DNA of 64,000 nucleotides, from the NCBI GenBank assembly GCA_021794835.1, contig JAJYQA010000022.1:1-64000 (forward strand), in the 5' to 3' direction. Below the pieces are notes generated by a model that had not been told where the DNA came from, did not search any database, and saw only the letters and a program-made list of their open reading frames with translations. The stretch comes from Actinomycetes bacterium. Lineage in GTDB: Bacteria > Actinomycetota > Aquicultoria > Aquicultorales > Aquicultoraceae. Position numbers and translations under genes: made by a program. Every line of letters begins with the position of its first letter. The first letter of the stretch is position 1. This document shows, in pieces, positions 57,752 through 64,000 of this stretch.

Positions 57752-58981
57752 TTGAACACCCGCATTAACGAGCTTGGTATTCCAGAAGTAAAGCAACTAG
57801 TTGAGTTGGGTCAAGAGAAGGGCATCCTGACATCCGATGAGATAAGCAGCGGCCTAGAGATGTTGGATCTAACCAGCGAGCAAATAGATAATATTTATAC
57901 ATACCTTTTTAGCATCGGCGTGGAGATAGTTGATACAAGCGATGATAACGCTGCCGAGGATGAGCTTGAGGTCGATCTAAAGGCCGAAGAAGCCGAGGCT
58001 ATCCCTGAAGAGCAAGAAGAGGAAGTAGAAGAAAAGGCAGTCCGAAACATTGACCTATCTGTAAAGACGCCGACCAACGACCCCGTGCGCATGTACCTAA
58101 AAGAGATCGGCAAAGTCCCGCTTCTTACTGCCCCGGAGGAAGTTGACCTTGCCAAGAAAATAGAGGCGGGGGAGAAAGCGGCGAGCAAGCTCGAGAAAGA
58201 CGAAAGCAAGCTGCCAAGAGAAGAGGTAAGGAAGTTACGCAGGACCGAACGCGATGGAATGGCTGCCAAAAAGAAGCTTGTCGAGGCCAACCTAAGGCTG
58301 GTTGTAAGCATCGCAAAAAGGTATGTCGGCCGCGGAATGCTCTTTTTAGACCTCATCCAGGAAGGGAATCTCGGCCTTATACGTGCGGTTGAAAAATTTG
58401 ATTACCGCAAGGGATATAAATTCAGCACCTATGCTACTTGGTGGATTCGCCAGGCAATCACGAGGGCAATCGCCGACCAGGCAAGAACGATTCGCATTCC
58501 GGTCCACATGGTCGAGACAATAAACAAATTGATCAGGATTCAGCGTCAGCTTTTGCAGGAGCTTGGACGAGAGCCCAGCCCCGAAGAAATCGGCGTGGAA
58601 ATGGGACTTACTCCGGAGAAGGTACGCGAAATTCTAAAGATCTCTCAGGAGCCGGTTTCCCTTGAGACTCCGATCGGTGAGGAAGAGGACAGCCAGCTTG
58701 GCGATTTTATCGAGGATCAGGAGGCCGAAGTGCCAGCGGATGCCGCATCCTTCTCGCTACTTCAAGAGCAACTGCAGGAAGTTTTGGACACGCTATCTGA
58801 TCGCGAGCGAAGGGTCATCGAGCTTCGCTTTGGCCTAGTCGATGGCCATCCGAGGACGCTTGAAGAGGTAGGACGTGTGTTTGGTGTAACCCGTGAGCGG
58901 ATCAGGCAAATCGAATCCAAGACACTTAGTAAACTGCGCCACCCAATCCGCAGTGCAAAACTTAGAGACTATCTAGAATAA
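57752..58981 (+). CDS. rpoD: RNA polymerase primary sigma factor
   Basis: Group 1 sigma factor of about 409 residues. TTG 57752 is chosen because GGAGG sits 10 bp upstream; an earlier TTG at 57731 precedes that site. An acidic region follows a short 1.1 region, then [17 protein letters not shown] (1.2), [16 protein letters not shown] (2.1), [20 protein letters not shown] (2.3-2.4), region 3, and [20 protein letters not shown] (4.2, the -35 binding helix). The C-terminus [10 protein letters not shown] resembles actinobacterial SigA. Its end overlaps the convergent ferredoxin gene by 13 bp. Confidence 0.96.
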   Translation: MNTRINELGIPEVKQLVELGQEKGILTSDEISSGLEMLDLTSEQIDNIYTYLFSIGVEIVDTSDDNAAEDELEVDLKAEEAEAIPEEQEEEVEEKAVRNIDLSVKTPTNDPVRMYLKEIGKVPLLTAPEEVDLAKKIEAGEKAASKLEKDESKLPREEVRKLRRTERDGMAAKKKLVEANLRLVVSIAKRYVGRGMLFLDLIQEGNLGLIRAVEKFDYRKGYKFSTYATWWIRQAITRAIADQARTIRIPVHMVETINKLIRIQRQLLQELGREPSPEEIGVEMGLTPEKVREILKISQEPVSLETPIGEEEDSQLGDFIEDQEAEVPADAASFSLLQEQLQEVLDTLSDRERRVIELRFGLVDGHPRTLEEVGRVFGVTRERIRQIESKTLSKLRHPIRSAKLRDYLE

Positions 58982-60519
58982 TCCTTCTCAAATGACTTAT
59001 TCTGGGGATAGGGGTTTTTAACATCTTTGCGGAAAACATGGATTGCCTTTTGCCTGGGGACGGGACAGTTGTTCTCGCATATCCCACAGCCAATGCAGTT
59101 CTCCTTTATTACGTAAGGACGCTCAATTGATGTGCCATTTGTAATTTGATCCCAATATTGCTTAACAATAACTGCCTTTTTTGGGACAGGGCACAGATTA
59201 GCACAGACTCTACACCCATGGCCGGCTACCCACGGGTAACACCTGGTGCGGTCAATCTCAGCTTTTCCAATGACAAATTTTTGCTTTGATTTAAGCGTAA
59301 GGTACTCAACCGCACCGGTTGGGCAGACCCTCCCGCAGGCGTTGCATGACCAATCGCAGACGCCCTGGCTAAAATCCAGGTGAGGCGTCCAGACGGCAGC
59401 AAGGCCGTATTGGAAAAGTGCCGGCTGAAGCACATTGGTTGGGCAGGCCTTAAGGCACTCGCCACATCTTATACACTTATTTAAGAACTTGTCTTCATGT
59501 GACACGCCGGGAGGCCTGACCAAGGTCGAATTACCCTGGGCCGCGAGCGATTTAAAGGGAATGAGATAGGAAGCGGCGACACTTCCCCCGATTGCCAAGA
59601 CCGCGCTTCTTCTAGACGGCATTTCAGATGTAAGCTCGGGCTTTAGCCCCCAGGATATAATATCCTGCGGACACTCGTCTCGACATTTCAGGCAGAGGAC
59701 GCAATTTGCGGCATCTGTTGCAGCCCCATTATTAGTAACAGCATCCATCTCACAGACCGCGGCACAGTCGAGGCACCCCACGCAGGCATTCGCCTCAACT
59801 TTTCTTCGGTAAAGAGGGACTCTTCCGATGAGTCCCAAAAATCCGCCAAGCGGGCAGAGATAGCGGCACCAGAACCTTTTGCCAAGCGCGTTAAGGCTGA
59901 CTACGGATATGAATAGTAGGATTATCCACTGGGTTGAGCTGAACATTTTTGGGCTGCCGAAGACCAGTATCCCGTCCAGGCCCTTCATCGTGTTGCTTAC
60001 CGGGCCGGCTAGTATGTTTGACCTGTAAAGACCGGTGCTGGCCTTGGTGAGGATAAAATCCAGCGCGGGGAAGATAGTGACCGAAGTGGTACGGGTAATA
60101 AGCGATATTGGATCAAAAAGCATCAAGAAATTAACCCCAAAGAGGCTCATCACCAAGATTATGGCCAGAGTGATAAGCGGCAACACCTTGAGCTTTCTAA
60201 ACGGTTTCTGGTCTATTTTAAGTAGCTTTGCAAACGGGGAGAAAAGATCAAGAAACGTGCCCATCGGGCAGGCATATCCGCAAAATACTCTGCCAAAAAG
60301 GAAGGTCACGGCGACCGTGACCAGGGAGTACAATAAGGCCGTTATTAGCGGCAGGCCTACTACGACCGCAGCGACGGCGACGAGTGGGTCAGAGGCAAGG
60401 AAAAGCTGCGTCGGAAAAGGTAAAATTATCGGCTTTGCCGAGATTCCTAATAATAAAAGAAAGAGCGCAAAGAAAAACGCTTGAATTATTCTCCGGTGTT
60501 TGGACAACCTAAAGCGCAT
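58969..60519 (-). CDS. Fused NapH/MauN-NapG/MauM-like polyferredoxin membrane protein
   Basis: A 516-residue protein. The N-terminal half (about 1-235) has membrane segments and NapH-type motifs CGYACPMG and RYLCPLGG. Iron-sulfur sites follow in order: [22 protein letters not shown], then a Tat-like twin arginine [12 protein letters not shown] (about 300). After that come [27 protein letters not shown] and [11 protein letters not shown]. This joins a membrane quinol-side unit with a NapG-like electron carrier that are normally separate proteins. It probably feeds electrons to an unknown extracytoplasmic reductase. It is convergent with rpoD, and no partner reductase is nearby. Confidence 0.85.
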   Translation of the reverse strand: MRFRLSKHRRIIQAFFFALFLLLLGISAKPIILPFPTQLFLASDPLVAVAAVVVGLPLITALLYSLVTVAVTFLFGRVFCGYACPMGTFLDLFSPFAKLLKIDQKPFRKLKVLPLITLAIILVMSLFGVNFLMLFDPISLITRTTSVTIFPALDFILTKASTGLYRSNILAGPVSNTMKGLDGILVFGSPKMFSSTQWIILLFISVVSLNALGKRFWCRYLCPLGGFLGLIGRVPLYRRKVEANACVGCLDCAAVCEMDAVTNNGAATDAANCVLCLKCRDECPQDIISWGLKPELTSEMPSRRSAVLAIGGSVAASYLIPFKSLAAQGNSTLVRPPGVSHEDKFLNKCIRCGECLKACPTNVLQPALFQYGLAAVWTPHLDFSQGVCDWSCNACGRVCPTGAVEYLTLKSKQKFVIGKAEIDRTRCYPWVAGHGCRVCANLCPVPKKAVIVKQYWDQITNGTSIERPYVIKENCIGCGICENNCPVPRQKAIHVFRKDVKNPYPQNKSFEKDYSR

Positions 60520-60663
60520 CTAATTGCTTTATTAACCCCCTAAGGCTATACTATTGACTTAGCGCCCACAGATATTATACACGAAGCCTCTTGTAAGTTT
60601 AATAAGTTCTTTTGGAGAACATAAAGCCAGGTATTTTTGATAATATGAGTATCGGCACTTAGC

Positions 60664-60692
60664 TTGAAACTTGCAAAAATATCCTCTATAAT
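60664..60692 (+). promoter_or_regulatory. Promoter of tRNA-Asn
   Basis: TTGAAA (60664-60669) and TATAAT (60687-60692) are exactly 17 bp apart, a near-consensus housekeeping promoter. Transcription would start near 60699, about 40 nt before the tRNA. Confidence 0.75.
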
Positions 60693-60740
60693 GCTACAAG
60701 TGTGCCTTGAGCACGTAAATTGAATATTGGTTTCACTCAT

Positions 60741-61056
60741 TCCTCGGTAGCTCAACGGTAGAGCATTCGGCTGTAAGGTAAAGTTGCAGCTTCCACGGGT
60801 AACCGTGGTTGAAAAATCGGGTGAATTCAGGGGAACCTGATTACCGCAAGGTGTAAGGCAATCCTGAGCCAAGCCTCAATTTAAAATTGAGGAAGGTGCA
60901 GAGACTATCCCGCAAGGGAGTACCCTAATGTTTTATATATTAGGGGAAGCGCCCGACTTCCGGCCAGTAGGTCGGAGGATGATATAGTCCAATCTCCGAA
61001 GAAACTCGGAGGCAATTGTAACCGAAGGGTTGTAGGTTCGAATCCTACCCGGGGAG
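60741..61056 (+). tRNA. tRNA-Asn (anticodon GUU), split by a group I intron
   Basis: Exon 1 is 60741-60774 and exon 2 is 61019-61056. Joined, they give a 72-nt tRNA: acceptor TCCTCGG pairing with CCGGGGA (one G-U), D arm GCTC-AACGGTA-GAGC, anticodon arm TTCGG-CTGTTAA-CCGAA, variable loop GGGTT, T arm GTAGG-TTCGAAT-CCTAC, discriminator G. The anticodon GTT is split between its second and third bases. CCA is not encoded. Read without splicing, the anticodon loop cannot be formed from the 5' exon. A near-consensus promoter lies upstream and a strong terminator downstream, so the gene is likely functional. Confidence 0.93.
60775..61018 (+). ncRNA. Group I self-splicing intron (IC3-like) in tRNA-Asn
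   Basis: A 244-nt ribozyme without an ORF. P1: exon GCTGT (60770-60774) pairs with the internal guide GCAGC (60786-60790), with the required U-G pair at the 5' splice site. P2 is CCACGG/CCGTGG with a GTAA loop (60793-60808). The core strings GGCAATCCTGAGCCAAGCC (60857-60875) and GGTGCAGAGACT (60895-60906) are those of cyanobacterial tRNA-Leu introns as I remember them. P7 pairs the GACTAT segment with ATAGTC (60983-60989 region). P8 is CCCTAAT/ATTAGGG (60923-60945), and a P9-like hairpin is CTCCGA/TCGGAG (60994-61011). The last intron base is G (61018). IC3 subgroup membership rests on these resemblances. Confidence 0.95.
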
Positions 61057-61133
61057 CACTTAAGATTCCAACTTGAAAAACCGCTTTGTAGAGCGGTTTT
61101 TCTTATCTATGCCTAATGTTATGGTTGTGGGTT
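61049..61133 (+). repeat. Direct repeat 1: tRNA-Asn 3' end plus terminator
   Basis: CCGGGGAGCACTT (61049-61061), the 3' end of the tRNA and its flank, is repeated exactly at 63216-63228. The following terminator and the trailing TATGCCTA...GTTATGG...GGGTT string are also repeated with changes. Together the two copies span 85 and 101 bp and start 2167 bp apart. Confidence 0.75.
61076..61105 (+). terminator. Terminator of tRNA-Asn
   Basis: AAAAACCGCT (61076-61085) and AGCGGTTTTT (61092-61101) form a perfect 10-bp stem, and the T-run is part of the stem's 3' arm. It lies 20 bp after the tRNA. A decayed copy of it lies at about 63250-63276. Confidence 0.85.
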
Positions 61134-61232
61134 GAAAGGCAACGACCTCTTAGCCGCAAAGTAAACATGCTTTACAGCGGTCGCATAGTTCTTTATAATC
61201 CAACCAGCCGCTGAGTAAATATTAAAGAATAG

Positions 61233-61373
61233 GCGAAATACATAAATATCTATACAAGCTCAAAAAGCATAAAGAACATTTCTCTATACACGAAACTTGG
61301 TTATCGTATCTTTAAGTCTGAGAAGATCAATGAAGCATTAGAGCTAGTGTATCTAGAAAAAATAAAACCCTAA
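61233..61373 (+). pseudogene. GNAT acetyltransferase, C-terminal remnant
   Basis: The frame from after TAG at 61230 to TAA at 61371 encodes 46 residues. NISLYTKLGYRIFKSEKIN is the conserved C-terminal motif B of GNAT acetyltransferases (compare SLYRKAGFKQ at the cdd-linked GNAT of this window). The rest of the enzyme, including the acetyl-CoA loop, is missing. It lies just inside the left direct repeat. Confidence 0.7.
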
Positions 61374-61395
61374 ACTGTAGTCAGGGAGAATTTGA

Positions 61396-62151
61396 ATGGA
61401 ACAAATCGAAGAGGAACGCTTTTTTACTATGGCAGAAACTTATGATGCGATGGCCCAGACCCTCGTTCCTATGTATGATATGCTGCAAAACGAGATTTTT
61501 AATATCTTGCCTTTCGGTAAATACCAGAAGATTACTGTTATAGACTTAGGAGCAGGCAGTGGGATACTGCTTGAAAAAATACTGTTGCTATATCCCAACT
61601 CAATTGGCTATTGGATCGACTTTTCAGATGCTTTCCTTAGTGTAGCCGAAGACAGGTTGCGTAAATTTAGTGATAGAATTACCTTTATTCTTTCTCCTCT
61701 AGAGGATGATTGGCAAATTCAATTAAAGCATAGACCCGACTTAATTACCTCTATGTCTGCCATTCATCACCTGGAATGTGGGGAGAAGATTGCTCTTTAT
61801 AACAAATCATACAACCTTCTAAACGACAATGGCTGGTTTGTCAATATCGATGAAATGAAAACCCTATCGCAAGAGGCATATAAAAATAGCCTGCTTTATT
61901 GGGCTAAATTCGTTGACAATGCCAGAGAAGGCATTACCGATGAATTGATGGATTATTATGACGGATGGAAAAACCATTTTGATAATTGGAGAGTTAGAAA
62001 TATTGAAAATTTCAATACCCCGAAGGTCAAAGGAGACGACCTCCACGAGTCGTTCCTCGATCAAATTAAGTGGCTGCAAGAAGCAGGATTTAAAAATGTC
62101 GATGTCTTCGTAAAATACCACCTCTGGTGCCTTATTGGTGGGTCGAAGTAG
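61396..62151 (+). CDS. Class I SAM-dependent methyltransferase
   Basis: A 251-residue methyltransferase. Motif I is VIDLGAGSGILLEK (about residues 49-62), an acidic YWIDFSDAF follows as motif II-like, and SAIHHLE with a NDNGWFVNIDE motif is seen later. The substrate is not identifiable; small-molecule methyltransferases of the type 11 kind are closest. The ATG follows AGGGAG. It lies inside the segment bracketed by the tRNA-Asn direct repeats and is AT-richer than the housekeeping genes. Confidence 0.85.
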   Translation: MEQIEEERFFTMAETYDAMAQTLVPMYDMLQNEIFNILPFGKYQKITVIDLGAGSGILLEKILLLYPNSIGYWIDFSDAFLSVAEDRLRKFSDRITFILSPLEDDWQIQLKHRPDLITSMSAIHHLECGEKIALYNKSYNLLNDNGWFVNIDEMKTLSQEAYKNSLLYWAKFVDNAREGITDELMDYYDGWKNHFDNWRVRNIENFNTPKVKGDDLHESFLDQIKWLQEAGFKNVDVFVKYHLWCLIGGSK

Positions 62152-62162
62152 AAGTAAAGCAC

Positions 62163-62511
62163 ATGAGAGAAGCAGAACGTCAAAACAAGCTGCAAAAGAA
62201 TCTAAGAGCGATATTGATCATCAGAATAATTTCTTCGATGTTTGCCTTCTTATTTATTGCCTGCATAATATATGCCCACTACTCTGCCATAACTAATACT
62301 TTTAATAATTTGCTTTACATCTCTATAGCCATTTTATTTTTTGAAGGATAAGGGGCAATGCCCTTTGAGTATCCTTCAAAGATAATATGGCGACAACAAG
62401 GGATTCTTTAACATATTCTTGCCTAAACCTTATGACTTTTGGGCTATGTTGTTTCTTGCATTAACAGTAATAGGGGCCATCTTTCTTGTTATCAGAATAG
62501 CATCGAGATAG
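62163..62511 (+). pseudogene. Small membrane protein gene broken by a hairpin insertion
   Basis: The 5' part (62163-62351) encodes MREAERQNKLQKNL followed by two hydrophobic segments and stops inside a hairpin (62340-62380). After the hairpin, another frame (about 62386-62511) continues as a hydrophobic protein with GFFNIFLPKPYDFWAMLF and ends at TAG 62509. The two parts look like one protein of about 100 residues with three or four membrane helices. They are in different frames, so the gene is inactive unless recoded. No family was recognised. Confidence 0.6.
62340..62380. repeat. 41-bp hairpin interrupting the membrane protein gene
   Basis: TTTGAAGGATA (62340-62350) and TATCCTTCAAA (62370-62380) are exact inverted repeats. 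The middle adds GGGGCA/TGCCCT pairing (62352-62363). It carries the stop codon of the upstream reading frame and shifts frame for the downstream part. It may be a small inserted palindromic element. Confidence 0.65.
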
Positions 62512-62611
62512 TTATGCCTGAAAGGAAGTTGTATCCGTGATCTCTTGCAAAGCAGATTCACTTGAAGGGGTAACGTAATAGAATTTAACCGTTGAGATGA
62601 GGATAAACAAA

Positions 62612-63169
62612 ATGAACTATAAGAAGAATCGCGTGTGCCCAGTTGAAATAGCAGGCGGTCTTGATAACAGATTCCGCAGATGGTTACAAAACCCTAGGAA
62701 AATACTAAAACCTTATATTAAAGAGGGAATGGCAGTTCTGGATTTCGGTTGTGGTCCGGGTTATTTCACTATCGAGATTGCTCAAATGGTTGGTAAATTC
62801 GGTCGGGTTATTGCTGCTGATCTACAGGAAGGGATGCTTCAAAAACTTAGAGGCAAGATTCATGGAATTGAGGTAGAGAGCCGCATCGCATTGCATAGGA
62901 GCGAAGCGAACAAAATAGGCTTATCGGAAAAGGTTGATTTTGCTTTGGCCTTTTATGTAGTTCATGAGATTCCCAACCAAAAAGAGTTTTTTAAGGAATT
63001 AGAATCCATTTTACATCCCAGTGGGCAAGTCCTTGTAGTGGAGCCACCATTTCATGTATCAAAGTCGGCCTTTGCAGATACTATCGGAAAGGCCAGAGAT
63101 GCTGGACTTAAACCCGCTAAAGGACCGAAAATACTTTTTAGCAAGACAGTTACTTTGAAAAAGGGCTAA
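62612..63169 (+). CDS. Class I SAM-dependent methyltransferase
   Basis: About 185 residues. SAM motif I is VLDFGCGPGYFTIEIA, motif II is VIAADLQEGML, and DFALAFYVVHEIPNQ and VLVVEPPFHVS follow. ATG 62612 has GAGG 9 bp upstream; an in-frame ATG at 62597 overlaps that site. It resembles ubiE/type 11 methyltransferases; the substrate is unknown. It is the last gene before the right direct repeat. Confidence 0.85.
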   Translation: MNYKKNRVCPVEIAGGLDNRFRRWLQNPRKILKPYIKEGMAVLDFGCGPGYFTIEIAQMVGKFGRVIAADLQEGMLQKLRGKIHGIEVESRIALHRSEANKIGLSEKVDFALAFYVVHEIPNQKEFFKELESILHPSGQVLVVEPPFHVSKSAFADTIGKARDAGLKPAKGPKILFSKTVTLKKG

Positions 63170-63528
63170 GCAATCAAGCTGGCAATTTCTGTATGAAGTT
63201 TGAATAAGTGACAATCCGGGGAGCACTTTTTTGATGCAAAATGCTACGTGAAAAAACCGTTTTGTAGAGCGATTTTTCGCATTTATGCCTACAGTTATGG
63301 GGTACGGTTATGGGTTAGAGCTTGAGATAATATCGTCGGTGAGAATTTTGCGAATGTGAGCAACGCCCCTCTTTTCTTCTCCTTTTGTTTTTTAGTCCAT
63401 TTTTCGATAACATTGTAACCAGGTATTACCTGACAAATTTGTAATTTTGCAGGACCTTCCCAAATTTCTAGTCTAGGAATTAATCGAGGGACAATAGACG
63501 GTCTCTGGCGCTTAGCATAACGGTGAGG
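63170..63528. other. Region after the island with no certain gene
   Basis: It holds the right direct repeat (63216-63316) with a decayed terminator and a partial tRNA-Asn 3' end. The remaining 210 bp have no convincing gene; a minus-strand frame (63295-63546) was weighed and not accepted. The rightward gene starting at 63529 or 63538 may have its promoter here, but no clear hexamers were found. Confidence 0.5.
63216..63316 (+). repeat. Direct repeat 2: partial tRNA-Asn 3' end plus decayed terminator
   Basis: CCGGGGAGCACTT (63216-63228) is identical to the tRNA-Asn end at 61049-61061. The terminator follows with changes (ACCGTTTTGTAGAGCGATTTTT for ACCGCTTTGTAGAGCGGTTTTT pattern), then TATGCCTA, GTTATGG and GGGTT. 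No upstream tRNA arms are present, so this is a fragment, not a second tRNA gene. Confidence 0.75.
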
Positions 63529-64000
63529 ATGATTCGTGTGGAGCAAAAATGGTCAAAAATATTGGGACATATGCAGCGCATTGAGTCGGGCTCCGTCGAT
63601 ATCTATGTCAATGATTGCATGGGCATATTCATCACTAAAGAGCCATTCGATTTTTCAGAGATACAACATATCCATAAGGGATACGAATTCGTTATCCCTT
63701 ATGGACCGAGTGCTCCCTATAAAGTAGAGAGCAGTTATGTAAAGATGGAGCAGAAGAAGGTATTTCCCTTTAATGTAGAGCAACCTCACCAAGCGGTGGA
63801 TGATAGCTTTGACTCCCGTCTTTTAGCACTCTTCTTGGATGCTGATTATATGCGGGGACTGGCTGACTCTATCTGTAGGGTTCAACAGTTAAGCTTTTAT
63901 AACCAAAGTTTCGCTTATGATGCTTATCTAAAAAGTCTACTCCTCACGTTCATCGAGGAATCTAGAAATAAGCAGGGTGGACATGATTTAATAACCCAGA
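63529..64000 (+). CDS. AraC-type transcriptional regulator, N-terminal part (cut by window end)
   Basis: An open frame of at least 157 codons to the window edge. It shows HIHKGYEFVIPYGP, FPFNVEQPHQAV and LLALFLDADYMRGLADSI, as in the cupin-like ligand-binding domain of AraC-family regulators; the HTH part would lie beyond 64000. GTG 63538 has GGTGAGG 9 bp upstream and may be the true start rather than ATG 63529. The assignment rests on the domain pattern only, because the DNA-binding end is missing. Confidence 0.6.
   Translation, partial: MIRVEQKWSKILGHMQRIESGSVDIYVNDCMGIFITKEPFDFSEIQHIHKGYEFVIPYGPSAPYKVESSYVKMEQKKVFPFNVEQPHQAVDDSFDSRLLALFLDADYMRGLADSICRVQQLSFYNQSFAYDAYLKSLLLTFIEESRNKQGGHDLITQ

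Noticed and set aside
60741-60780. Apparent tRNA-Tyr-like anticodon (GTA) if the tRNA is read straight from exon 1 into the following bases
   Set aside because: The continuous reading does not give a 3' anticodon stem or T arm in place. Splicing at 60774/61019 gives a complete tRNA with GTT and a normal group I structure.
61062-63215. Integrase or recombinase gene between the tRNA-Asn repeats
   Set aside because: All frames in this stretch were considered; only a GNAT stub, two methyltransferases and the broken membrane protein were found. The integrative element idea is kept as a finding, but without an integrase.
63295-63546. Minus-strand frame of 83 codons after the right direct repeat
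   Set aside because: No recognisable motif, no ribosome binding site, and it overlaps the right direct repeat and the start of the AraC-like gene. Chance frame is more likely.

Overview
The window is mostly conserved bacterial housekeeping DNA, with a few accessory patches. It looks like a deep-branching Actinobacteriota-like or Clostridia-like Gram-positive lineage. This is an inference from gene order and from protein features such as a group 1 sigma factor with an arginine/lysine-rich C-terminus, a CIRCE/HrcA system, two-subunit glycyl-tRNA synthetase, and pyruvate phosphate dikinase together with acetyl-CoA synthetase. TTG and GTG starts are common, GC looks near 50 percent by eye, and most genes have good ribosome binding sites. 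A 16S or marker-gene tree would be needed to place the organism.

Layout. 1-1240: a candidate small RNA with its own promoter and terminator, facing a DUF3800 gene, followed by a divergent promoter holding a perfect 16-bp inverted repeat. 1275-4600: ecfA1-ecfA2-ecfT-truA, usually found behind the ribosomal-protein cluster. 4616-8795: hrcA (with CIRCE), dnaJ, prmA, rsmE. 8982-30174: a second group of genes lying between rsmE and mtaB: acs; murJ and a radical SAM gene on the minus strand; mfd-foldase-mazG-eno-pyk-ftsB-S1-ppx; tRNA-Leu; then a sugar block of ROK kinase, rpiB, split transketolase and a trehalose-synthase-like glycosyltransferase. 30328-48860: the Gram-positive order resumes with mtaB, HIT, a truncated yqeY, phoH, pgpH-like, ybeY, dgkA-PAP2, a CNNM protein, cdd, GNAT, era, mgtE, deoC, recO, glyQ, glyS, ppdK. 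48937-54371: an accessory insertion (REP-associated transposase with inverted terminal repeats, di-heme peroxidase, IS3 remnant, PQQ-type propeller lipoprotein, BON protein, amidohydrolase). 54729-58981: dgt, dnaG, rpoD. 58969-60519: a NapH/NapG-like fused polyferredoxin on the minus strand. 60741-64000: tRNA-Asn and an accessory island.

The most notable feature is at 60741-61056. The tRNA-Asn(GUU) gene is split inside its anticodon by a 244-nt ORF-less group I intron of the type known from cyanobacterial tRNA-Leu (IC3-like). The P1 helix with its U-G pair at the splice site, the terminal G, and the conserved core strings can all be read in the sequence. The 3' end of the same tRNA and its terminator are repeated about 2.17 kb downstream. 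The repeats bracket a segment with a GNAT stub, two methyltransferases and a broken membrane-protein gene, as expected of a decayed element at a tRNA attachment site.

How the genes work together. The housekeeping set covers heat-shock control (HrcA/CIRCE/DnaJ), ribosome and tRNA maturation (TruA, PrmA, RsmE, MtaB, YbeY, Era), DNA repair and replication initiation (Mfd, RecO, DnaG, Dgt), envelope lipid recycling (MurJ, DgkA-PAP2), and lower glycolysis with the pentose phosphate shunt (Eno, Pyk, PpdK, RpiB, transketolase, ROK kinase). A family of modular intergenic repeats is scattered between these operons.
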